Of a DNA stretch of 64,000 nt, positions 37,551 to 50,200 are shown piece after piece. The DNA lies in contig SMMW01000522.1 in NCBI GenBank assembly GCA_004794655.1, positions 1,612,001-1,676,000 on the forward strand, read 5' to 3'. The notes below the pieces were generated by a model. It worked only from the letters and a program-made list of their open reading frames with translations. It was not told the DNA's origin and searched no databases. The position numbers and the translations under genes are program-made. The DNA is from Marisa cornuarietis. Lineage: Eukaryota; Mollusca; Gastropoda; Architaenioglossa; Ampullariidae. Numbering within the stretch: the stretch's first letter is position 1; each line of letters opens with the position of its first letter.

Positions 37551-40500
37551 TATGCGTCGTGCGTATGCAAGTGTACGTGCGTCATATTACAACAAGCAAC
37601 ATTGTCTTGATGTTTAAAATTTATAACTCAATTTATTTTGGTAGAGTTGATCCGTGCAGCTGTTAGTTCCCCAACTGATGATGCGAGACTATCACAAAAT
37701 TTCACAAGGCCGATCACATCGGCCCGACAAGTCCAGGATGCTTTTCAGCCTTTCATGTGAACTGTCTTCCCTCACGATGTTCAGTGAAGCGTGGCCTTTC
37801 CGATACAGTAGCTTGGGCCTCACTCATTGTATGCCCATTAGACTAGTCGTCTATAAACTCAGGCTAAGGCAAGCGTGTTGCAATTTTCTGCTTCAAACAA
37901 TCTTCAAACAGTCACCCACACGCGACTAAACCGCTTCACCGCCCTGCGCCCAGAGGAGTCGATTTATTAATTTCCTTGTGTTCACCGCTGCCTGAAATTT
38001 AACAAAGGCGGTCAGCAATGTGTAGATCTGAAGCCAGGCATACTTGGACCTGCTTCCAACGAGAACAAATGCACTGTACTGACCTCATTCTACAGAGAAC
38101 AAATAACTAATCGTGTCCACAGATAATGCGGCTCTTATCGGCTGTTGTATGTACATACACCACAATCTAACTGCGCCAAAGACAAATATTTTCAATACAC
38201 CCTCAGAGATTGCCCAGTTCTCCGGTCTCTAAGGCGGCCCATTCGTATTACTCACATTAATGTCAACGACCATATGTTAAGAATAGGCGCACTGTTCTGA
38301 TGAGATTTGTATGAAGTGGCTTGTCACTTGTAACATCAACATTAAATCAGCTCAATGGCTACAAACAGAAAACCTTATTCAGATCTTAACACAAGGCACC
38401 CGATCTTTACTGTATTTGTGATTGAGTGAGAAAAAGGGCTTTAATTCTCACAGGAACCTGCCTGTCTTTCGTGGATAATTTCATAATTTTCTACCCATCT
38501 ACTCTACCTTTAATTTAAAAAAAATTTAGTTCAAAATGTAACTGCAAATCTTGCAACAAATATTTAGCAATGTGATTCCCTGTACTGACAATGACAATGA
38601 ATGAGGGGTGGCGCGGAAAGAGAAAGAAGGATCTGTGAGAGAAAGAGAGAGACTATGAAAGACAGAGGACAGACAAACAGGGGGAGGGGTAAGCAGACAG
38701 ACAAGCAGACAGACAGACAGACAGACAGACAGACAGGAAAGCGGGTGAAGGTGAAAGGTACTATGCTCACAAAGGAGAGGACACACTTGTCCTCGCGGAT
38801 GGTGCCGCAGCAGCCGCAGAAGGCCAGAAGCGCCACGGCGCCGCCGCCCGCGATGAGTAGGTAGGTGGTGACCTCGTACAGCTGGTTGCCCACGATGGGC
38901 GTGACATTGCGCGCCCCGAAGTCCGTCACCAGCAGCCACACGCCTACACCCAGTGCTCCGCACCCGATGATCTGCACACAAACAGGACCGCTCACAGCTG
39001 AAGAATCTGCAGAAATGGGTATCTAATACGGTTATTCACAAGACACTAATCGACAATCGTCCCCAGTTTTCACTTAAACACTTTGCAGAAACGAAGTGTT
39101 TTACCCAACAGTTACTACAGATGTTATAGCAGGCAGTGAAGTAGTAAAGCGGCCCCATCCCCAAGTTATCAAGAGGGTACACATTTTGTAACAGTGGTGT
39201 GTCCTCCCAGAAAATACTCACGAAAACACGAATGATGTTAGTGTGCCTCCAATATACACACACAAAGGGAGAGTGGTGTCTCTCTCTCGGTACTCACCAG
39301 AATACAGACATTGTAGCAGTGAAGTGTGCCTCGAAGGCATGTGGTACACGTATCGTCATGCTGACGGCGGCGAGAGGCCGTTGAGCGGGTAGATCGGGTA
39401 GACCGTTGCCGCTTCAGAGGCTGGAACAGAAAAAAAGAGCAAAGGTCACACCAAGCGGCTTATGGTAATATGGACATTGTGTACAGTCGTGCGTATGTAG
39501 CCTGAGTCCACATGCCTTAATTTTGTGGTGGTTGCACCATCAGACACTAGATGGTAAATGACTGGCCCAAAAACCAGCATCTTACACGGAGATAAACAAC
39601 CTTTTAAATAAATAAAATCGTTGTTAGGCACATAAAAAAATTAAAAAATAACCCACCGTCTTCTCAGGTCTGTTCTTTCCTTACAGGAAAAAAACTTTTC
39701 ACACATGCTTTAGAGATATATATATATGTAAACGTTGGCTTGTTCTGCTTCTGCGTTCAGCGTGGGAATGTATTCTCTCTGAACATACATGATGCAACCT
39801 GCGCGAGGCGTTAGCACAAAACTGTCAAATCACTAGCGTTTCGTTTTCACAGAGTTTACACAGAACTTGCTCACACGGAGCACATTCACGTAGTCTAAAA
39901 CCACGGCACCTACAGTCTGTTCAATAATTTACAGTGCTGAAAGTAAAATCCGGTCCTACAACCTGTTCAATAATATACAGTGCAGTAAGTAAACTCCGGC
40001 TTTACAATCTGTTCAATAATTTACGGTGCAGCAAGTAAAATGAAGCCCTACAATCTGTTCTTTGGCTGACAGTGCAGTGCAGCAAGTAAACTCCGGTCTG
40101 GAAGGCACACTTAACACTTCATAGTCAATAGTGCAAGCTGAGGGAAATACATGTCTACCAAAATGTAATAAAATAAAATAAAATAAAACAGAACACGAAA
40201 CATAACGGCTTAATGGCTAAGGACGAAAATGTTAAAGTCTTGTTTGCTGTAGCAGAAAAAAGAATATCCTATTTTTAACGATTCCTTAACTAAGAATGCA
40301 GACCATGGTTCAGCTGACAAATCAACATCCCACCCTTTTCGGCTTCTCACGCCAAATGTCAAAGTTGTCAAGAACTTCCTCCCATCTACCTGCTTTTTGT
40401 CAAACACCCACCCTCGCTAGTTCCTCGATGACTTCAGGGGGAAGGAACTGACGCCCTGCCGTTCCTCGACGACGCCGACCTAGACAAAGGTTAAAGGGCA

Positions 40501-43500
40501 TAGTGGCTGTGTGCTTCACGCCAGGTTCTGACCACGACCTTCAGACGGGCTGAGGGACACTCAGCAAGGAGCACAGACGCAAGAAGCTGGTCACCACGTT
40601 CACAGAGCCCACTCGCTCGACGTGTGGCAGCGCTGGACACCCAAGGCTACTGTGCCGGACAGCAGCAGCTCGCAGTATGCCACACTCCCACGTCCTCCAC
40701 AACTCGGCAGCAGACAACAGGGGTCAAGGGCCACTCTCCCTCCGTTCCCTTTTCTCACTTATGTGGCTCTTGAATCTTTGAAAACTGCAGCAACAGACAT
40801 CACCAGTAATCCAAAGTGAAGACGTTTACGTGGGGGCAAAAATGGCTGAATGCACTTTGTTCCTGGGGCAGGGGTGTACGTTTCGTGCACACCCTAAACA
40901 AAGCAGCACCCTTATTCACCACCACAGACAGCCGAGTACCCGAAATGTTATTCGCCGGCAAAATACTCCTTAAATAGCTTGTACACGGGTCGTTCTGGCA
41001 GCAGATAAGCATGTCCTGCGTCTACACACACACACATGTAAAACAGGTCGTAGCGTCTTTCATGGCCGACTTCGGACACCTGCACTGTCCTGCAATAGGT
41101 GTCACGACTATAGCAGCCACCGTCAGTTCTGACGCGCTCTGTGCCCCAGCCAACGCCAGCAATAGCTGTGTCCTTCACCACCACCCGACATCTAGTCGTC
41201 CATTTTCATCGGCACTCGGCGCAAAGCAAAACCCGCTTTGTGAGAACCCGCGTGTATGTGAACAGGCTGATAACTCTTGCCTGCACATGTCCGGTCAGCT
41301 TGTCACTGCCACAGTACACAGTTACCTGTAACCGTTTGGTAAACAGGTACACGGTACCTACAGCCTTATCATAGCGCACACTGCACTGCGCCGGAACATG
41401 ACGGCTCCTGGCCTGCAGCCACGGGTAAGCCACAAGCCGAGCAGAAGAATACTGCTTTCACCTGCACAGCTCTCGAGGTCAAATCCACAAAAAGACTGAA
41501 AGCAAGGCAATGGTACTCCCTGTCTACCTTTCTCTGTAGAGTGCATACCTACCGGCACCTGAAAGGGCGAAAAGTTCCCGTAGCTGCGCGCCCTCCCACC
41601 ACCAAGGGTGCACACCGAGCCAGTGCCAGAGGCCAGGAAACAGGCGCCAGCGGCAAGAAACTTGCTTCAGAGTTTCTCTCACGTACTCAGGCTCTTGGCA
41701 TCGCGTGCAGGAACAAGTTGGGGAGAGGGAGGCAGCGGAGGTGGGCTTCCGTGCAGCAAAGCGCAGGTAGATAATAACCCACCACGTCATTTACAGCGGG
41801 CAGCGGTACAAACAGAATCTGATGATGGGCATGTTGGTCGGTGTCGCCATAGCGACACTTCACTCGACATCCTCCCCAGTTCCTGTTCGGGTAGCTAACG
41901 ACGGCGTTAATTCTACTATGTCAACAGGTGCCTCACAGTTTTGATAGTCCATTCAACTTTAACTGAGACGCTCTTCCCCCTTCTTTCACGATATTTTACT
42001 CCCCACGCCAGAGAATTCTTACAACCTAAAGCAGCAGATGTAAGAAGAGGGGACGGGTAAATTCTCGTCTTAATCTGGTGGGTGGGCGGCAAGCCATTAA
42101 CGTTTTTGATCGTGACTGTGTCACGTGACCTGACACCAATCACCGTCTGACATGTTCAAGCATTGATGAGCTCACCATCCCCCGGGGCAGACGACTGTCG
42201 ACTAAACATTTCACGCGCACCGCGCTCAACAGGTTCCCTGAGTCCATCCACGACACCGCTATTGCCAGCGGGAAGCCCGCGGGGGGAATCACCAGACACA
42301 CAGCGACAACCACAACCACACTGTGCACTCAGCCGCGACATCGGCTAATGCACAGGCAACTCTGGCGAACAATAGGCGCAATCACACACAATTATCTGCC
42401 CCGTGGTAGGGACGATGGTGCTGGTCCCGGGTCTTGGTGCAGAACTAATAATTACAGCACCAAGGTAGCCGGCGATAAACTGCCCCTTTGTCTTTGATCA
42501 AGTCACCGCGTGTCGTCAAACATAGTCACCCTCCAGTGGAGTGCAGCACAACAACGGCCTCAGTGATTTTTGCACGTTACCTCTGCCGTTATTTTGTCCA
42601 CAATTCTACGACTTTGTGATTTTAAAAAAGCCCTATACGTGAAAACTAAAAATAGATAAATGACTAGTAGCTCGACGAGTACGTACACGAAACAGATGCC
42701 TGAGTTCTTGGTGGTAATAAAATCATGCCTGTAAATTCTCTGCATGAGTATTAATAAGGCTAAGAGTTTTCTGTGAATAAATACATCGCTATGTTCTATG
42801 TGTGAGTAAATAAACTGCTATGACTTCTCTATGTGCGTAAATACACGGCTATAAAGGCTTACAGTATGGATGAAATATCACCTGTCACTTTTATGTCGTT
42901 CTTGCCGTCCGCGGCAGATAATGGAATGTAAACCTCCACACTCACACTGCCATTAGCTTTCTGTTATATATCACTCGGAAAATCCGACCTGCACAGACAC
43001 CGCACAGTCTGCAGCTGGACCAGGCCAGGTTGCCAGAAGTTTCTCAGAATATTTATATATAGTGTGTGTGCTTCCTAAACGGACACACGCAGCTGAAAAA
43101 AAACCCACCCCAATACTTGTTAAAATGTGACTGCCCAAGAGAATGAGGCGTTCAGCTATGTGTTAATAGTGGGTAATACAAACAGCCTCTCGTGTGAGAT
43201 GGAGAGAAGTAGGAGAAGTGTTGTGTGTCTGTTCAAAAGTTAAATAATAAATGATAAAAGTCTGTTTATAAAGTGAATAATAAGTGATAAACGTCGGTCT
43301 AAGCGGTGAATAATAAATGATAGCCCGCACCTCCAAAGCTTCTCCCACCTGCCACACTCTGCACGATCTGCAATGACAAACCAGCACGCGTGTGTTTGAA
43401 GAAGCGCGTGCCCCGTTCGGCATCATTAATAAAAAAAAAAAGGAAAGAAAGAATAAACGGCTTAGCAGTTAGCGATAACAAGGCCCACACTTATTCACGG

Positions 43501-46500
43501 CAGCAAACATAACAGAACAAAATCAAACATGTATGCTTGCGAAGAGGAAGAGCGTTCTGCCATTAACCGATTAAAAAAAAGCTGCTGCTTGCCCGACGAG
43601 AATGTCATCATGTATTACACGAGAAACAAATTTCTCGTAGGGATACACTGTGAAACAAATCTTTTTTTCGGCGACCCCCCAGTTTTAAATTATGACGATG
43701 TCGTTGATTGAGTGGCGCATGATTATCACTGAACATGACATTCAACCTTTGTTATGCAACACGATCAGCGGGTTCAGGAATCTTTCAAAAAATATATAAG
43801 GAAAGGACTGTTTCCACTTGCACCTTTTACTGGCTGCTGTGCACTATAGAGAGGGGGGCAAAGAAGCAGGTAAAAGGCCGTTAAGAGCCGTTTGCCGGCA
43901 AAGACGCATTCTTGTATTTCACAAGCAATTATCTGCAGTGAAGTTGCCTCTAGAGGTGCACTCCCGTGCCCATCAGCTCTCGAGACGTGATGGTGGGAAA
44001 GAATTTGGAGACTTCACGCGCCAACATGAGACTGTGGAAGAAGGTGAAGAGGAGCAGGGCAAGTGTTTGAATGACGCCTGCGTCATGGCGCGCATGTCGC
44101 GCTCCTGTTTATTCTGCTCTTCACCAGATTTCTCTTCTGCGACCCGCCACAGACTTGAGGTTGCTAGCCTGCTCAACTCATTGCATTTTGTTAAATTTTA
44201 CACCTCGTTGGACACTCTTTACACCTTGTGTCGTATTACACTCATCAGCCTTTGCTGTACGCCGTTTCGTCACATTTGCCCTCGTGTTTTCTACTTGCCA
44301 CTCCATCTGTACCGTTCTTCCTCAGCCAGTCCTGCTTATTAAAAAACAAAAAATACCACGGTCAAATATCTGGCGAGTTTCTTGAAAGCGACCTCAAGCG
44401 CCTCCACAAGCAGCTCAGACTCCTAACTTCTGCTCCACAACACTCGACTGAGCTTCGACCCAAATCGTAAAAGACTGGCAGCGATAATAACACGATATTA
44501 AGCTGGTGGAACGCGCCTGACTTTTAGCGGCAGCCCTGAGACCAAAAAATATTTATACATTTTTTTGCTTAGACGGTGAGGAAACTGATGCGAGAGGTAA
44601 TGACAGGCGGTCACGCGTCACGTCACGTCTGCCTATATAGTCTGGTGTGATTACAGGTCGACAACATACATTTAGCTCGCTAAAAGGCTTTAGACACACA
44701 CCCCTGAATATGTGACCATGTTTGGCTGTATTTTTAATCTAACCCTCGTCAGCATGGCAGTAAGTTTAAATGACACTCTTGCAGAAATGCTGCCAGTCAT
44801 ACAGCCAATAAATTTTGAAAAATGGACCTTACAAGTGATAAACATATTCTTGATGAGGTGAGCCATATCATCCACATCTGTTTTGACCAGTCGCCTTTTC
44901 TCTTTTCGTGAACCCTTTTTTTTGCTGAACAACAGGGAACTATTTGGGAGCGTCTGCATCGTGTGGATCACGAAACAATGAGAGGTGAATATATACAACT
45001 CGCTGCCGATACAGATACAGACAGCTCCATGCTGTGAGGCTGCCCAGTATCCGGCGACATCGATAAGATCTTGTGCACGTTGAGTACATTCTTTGACAAT
45101 CACCTGTTTTCTTCTTCTTCCTAAAGAACGTGCGGTGTGTGAGGAGGTAGCTGCATGTTGGACCAGACCTCACTCGCATATGTTCTCAACGGAGCTTCGC
45201 AGCCTGTGGCTAATGGAGATAATGAGGCTGCGGTGACAATAACTTATCCCAGGCGAGAGCTTAAAAAAAAAAGAAACCCTGAAATTTGTGGTTTAAGGAT
45301 AATGTCCAGGCACGACATTTTCACCTTCTATGTGTGCGTGCGTGCGTGCGCGCAATATATCTACATCACGCAATCGAGTCTGTAAGGACCGTATGTAACG
45401 AGACAGCAAAGACATGAAAGGGTTGATGATGCAAATAAAGCAAACGAGGAGACAGACTTGGAGACTCTCTGAAATCCTGCTCTGAACTGTTGTTTAAACT
45501 TTGGTGCAGGGCGAGAAAAAGGCTGACAACTCATTAGCGGTGACAGTCGTGCCTACACTGTCAGGACGACAGCAATAATTGGGATCAATAATTTCCTACA
45601 TCAGCAGTCGACGTGTCTGCGTCACAGTAAGTTCTGTCCCCACCCTTCCGCCACTCAAACTCTTCTTACCAACCATAATATAGATTGTTTGAATTACTGG
45701 CCTCCCTACTGTACTCGGAGAACGCCGTGGTGGACACGTAGTCGCAACGTTTAACCGAGTCCTTCACGATGATGCCAAACTGTGATGTGAAACCCGCTCA
45801 CCCCTCTCTCTCCTGCCACTCAAGCACCATTTGCCACTGGAGGCCAGCAAAGCCTCGGCCAGGAGCGGTATCGATCCGCATGCTACCTCTAATTCCTGCG
45901 ACTGATTAGACAAAATCACGCGGGAGACGTTTATACGCGCCTAACTCCTCTAGGGCTCTGCCACGGGTCACCTGCAGGCCTTTCTCTGCGATGGAGGGAG
46001 CAGAGATGAATGCAATGCTGCAGACTTTCTTTTAATGTGCGAAGGGTGAAGTTGAGGCTAGCAGAAAAAGAAGTTTCATATTCCCAAAAAATGTGTTTCC
46101 AGCGTTTCTGGTTATCTCAATGAGAGGCGAGACTCGCGAAGAGAAAAATTTAGGTGCTGGGCACAAACTCAAAGAGATAATATCAATAAGATTTACTGAT
46201 TGTAAAATAAAGCTTGCATCATCAACCTAGCTGCATTCTTCGTAAGAGTTATTGATTACAAAATAAGGTCTGTCTCAGCAAGCTTTAGTCGTAGAAGGTA
46301 AGATTTATCAATCACAATATGATGCTTGTTTATTTCATACAACAGACGAAGCCTCAGAAAGGTCCACACAGTATAGTTTATTAACACATAAATAATTGAT
46401 TTCTGGGCAAGGTATGCTTCCGCAATTTATAAGAATGAAAATTGACGGTCTCCTCGACAAATGTCAGTAGGTGAACCACATAATGAATAATTCGTCTGGG

Positions 46501-47180
46501 CGTCGCACGTCACTCGAGGCGAACCACAGTGTGACGTTCATGCGGATCCTGAGCAACGGCGCTCGATACAAGTCCCTCAGTTCCCCCTACTCCCCCCACC
46601 CCCACCCCCGTACTAGCAACATGGCGGAGACTTTCGGGAGGACGGCCAGTCACTCCGCGGACACCGGACAGTACCGGCCAGCGGAACATATGAAGAAGTG
46701 AATGGTGTCGGCCAACTCGTGTTGCAGCGGCGACCCTCAATCGGTCGCACAGAGGGCGCTAGGAGATCGACAATCAATAGCATGTGTCAGGGTGATGCAT
46801 TATCACCTCCTGCAACTCGTGCCCAGGCTAATTACCACGAGAATGCAGCAAACTCCAGAGCTGACTCAGTCGATAGTTCCAGCCTCGGGTGCCCTTTTTC
46901 GCAAGTAAGTAGAAAGAGAGTGTATTGAGCATATCAAGCATAGCAGGAAATCCCCCGACACTCACCCCAAATATCAAGACAATCAAGGAAACAATACTCC
47001 GGAAATCTTTTCGCGAACTACGTTAACGACTGGTGCTGTTTCTAATTAAAGCTTACAGTAAATTTCTCTTCAAATAAAAACAGCACGATAAGACAATTAA
47101 TCTGGTGAAGACGCGGTAAAGGTAACACGCCTTGGATGGAAAAATATTTGTATGTAGACTAAAGCCTTGGAAGAAGACAT

Positions 47181-47228
<48 letters not shown>

Positions 47229-50200
47229 GCCGCGCCTGATGGAAGCTTCTGCCAATTAAGGGTTCCCACTGGCTGAGCTGTAATCGCGAGACGACGCAAA
47301 GGTCATGGACAATAACCAGCTGACGAGCAACGGAGGAATAAAATCCTATGAAAAGCCGACTTCCTCCCTAAGCCATGTCACCAGCGAGATTTACGCGCAG
47401 TGCGGTAGCCACAAGAGTGATCAGCGATATTGAGTCAACGGCCAACCAGCTGGCAACCCTACCATACGACAAACGGCAGGAAATGGAGTTTACTTGCAGG
47501 CCACGTACAGACGGACGAACGGACAGACAGACAGTTCAACAGCAAAAGCGTGACTCTTGCGCTGTCCGATCGATATGCTAATATATATATATATAACACA
47601 TATATGTGACACACTGAGTTGTTTTAGTGAATCTCTACCTCCATGTGCTGGTGAACTGTGGCTGTCTTTCACAGTGTGCACCGCAATAACGGCGAATACA
47701 AGACACCACCAAAATGCAGTTGTGAAAGAGTGCCTGGGTTCAAGCAACTCTGTCAGGGGAGAGCGGATACACCACTAAGAGGGAAAACTGTCCTGAAATA
47801 GCGCATAAACCACTGGCAGGGAAAAAGCACACAAGGTTATTGCCGTATGGTTAACCGCAGGATCAACTTCACACAAAACTAAATCTTTATTATGGTTCCC
47901 ACCGTCTGGCTGACGGCACGGCGGCTCTGACCGGCCCATTACTGGCTGAAATTGGCCGCCCAAGCACAGGCAACCCGCTCTCCAATCAATGAAAGCCACG
48001 TTCACTGGAGATGAAAACACGGGCACAGCGGTTAAGGCGACGTCCCTCACTCCATCACCCGCCCCCTCCCCCACCCCAGGCCGCCAAGTACCGTTACTAA
48101 CAGTCTCACGCCCAGAAGCTATCTTAGGGCAATACTATCACAGCCTCGTGGATAAGCCCTTCAAAATAGCGATTGCTGGCCACAAGCACACCTCAGTATG
48201 GAAAAAAACATTAAATCAGAAAACGCTTTTAGTACCCAAACTGATAAATATGTAGGTATTGTGCTAAAAACTGACCATAACCCCCGTTAATCGCTGAAAT
48301 TGATGAGAATTTTTCTGCATAGTAGAAAGATATGAACGCTCTTACCAAACAGCCTTGACGCAATTTTAGAAACAAAATATTAAAAGTTTAAAACAAGTTG
48401 AAAGTTGTCCTCTAACCCTCTTCATTTTTTTTTTAGGTCGTTGGTAGTGAGGTTCCCTTCTCCCTTTCGCTGCTGTACCTGTTTCACACCCTTTTTGAAG
48501 TTAGGTACCCGTTCCCTGCAGCTGGGTTGACTGGGTTCGTCTCCAGGTTCGACGCTAGTGTTCTAACCAAATCTTGTGCATTCATATTAAAACCTAGTAA
48601 AAATACTAATGTCCGCTGAGTGCGAGAGCTGTGAAACTAGCCCTCGGCAAATAGTCACTATCCTGGTCTGCTGGAGTTTGACCACACAAACAGCTGACCA
48701 ACTTCCATCACTGTCGCCCTTTCATCAAGACGATTCTTTCTTATGACTTTGTCGGCTTTATCGACGACACTACCATCAAACCAACTGCTGCTTCTTTGAT
48801 GTGTTTTCGAATTCACGCCACCTACGAATATAAGTGCTAATTTCTTCTCGGAAATAAAACTTCCGCAGCCCAGGTGTCGACCCTGTGTTGAACGGTGGAG
48901 ATGTTCCTGGTGCTGTGAGCCTGTGACATGGAAATGTCTTTGTCCCCCTGCGAAGGCCTGTGGGGAGCGGGGCTGGTTACTTCCAATCTTATTTGCTCTA
49001 CTGGCCAGCGTGGCCTATGCAAACCCCGCAGCGTTTGCTTTCTTGACGAACCTGCTGGAAACGTTTTGCGGAGTAATTCAATAGCTGTGACGACATCCCT
49101 GTCCACCACCAGCACCGGCGCCGGCACCAGTAGTCGGCCTGCGCCACCAAGGGTTAGGTCAATACAAGGAGCTCCAGAGATCAATGTTGTGAAAACAGCA
49201 GCAGCCTCGCCACAGTATCATTTCCATTATTGGCACGTGTGTATCTTATCAGCTAGAGAAAACACCATCCAACATACAACAACACCACCTCTAACAAAAT
49301 AAAAACACACTCGTGTCTCTGTGTTGTTGTTCGCAGAAAACGCCATAAAAAATCGTACGATGCAGCACAATAAAATTCGTCGCTCACTCCAGATTTACGC
49401 GAAAGCTAGGCTTGACTCGAAAATATCATAATTTCATAAGTTATGCCTCCCGATAATAGAATGTTTCTTTTAAAAACACTAAGGTAATTTTGAACAACCG
49501 CAAAAATAAAAAAGCGAGTAGAGAACAAAGAAGAATCCTGAGGAAATCACCCTGGGACGTTGTGTCAAAGTCACTTCCCTCCTTTTAAAAAAGGTTTCAT
49601 TAAATAAGCCTGTCAGCCATCTTTAAATATTAAAAAAACATGCCTACTTTATATCAACAGCGAACACCCCTTACAGTAAAACTATTTGCATGACACAATA
49701 AAGTTAATTTACGACTTCCGTGCTAGTCACGTGATGTAAGCGGCAACAAAGAATACAAAGCGGGAAACTGACTGGGTTCTGACCAGACAACCACCAAACA
49801 CCTCGCATCACCCGAACTGCAGGCGACACCAAGAGGGCTGGGGACGGGGGAAAAACAACAAAACAATCAATGGACGGCCAGGTACCCGATTCAGCAGAAA
49901 TAGTAGTGCAGCGCCACCTGCCTTGCGTCAGAGCGTGACGTAAAACACGAACCGGCGGCGAACGATCGAGCGCCAGCGGCAGCCACGACCCCGCTGACGT
50001 CATCAGTGGCGCTGTACCGTGCTTACTCGACACAAATTTCACCGGCGATGCACTCGAATTTCGCATTCTTCGCAATCAATGCAAACAAGTTTCACAATTC
50101 TTCGCAGCAAGAATTATCTTGCACATTCCGATAGTCCTGCTTCTTCTCACTGTTACCTCCCCTGTCGCACGGCCTTGTGGGAAGACTCGCTACTTGCTGT

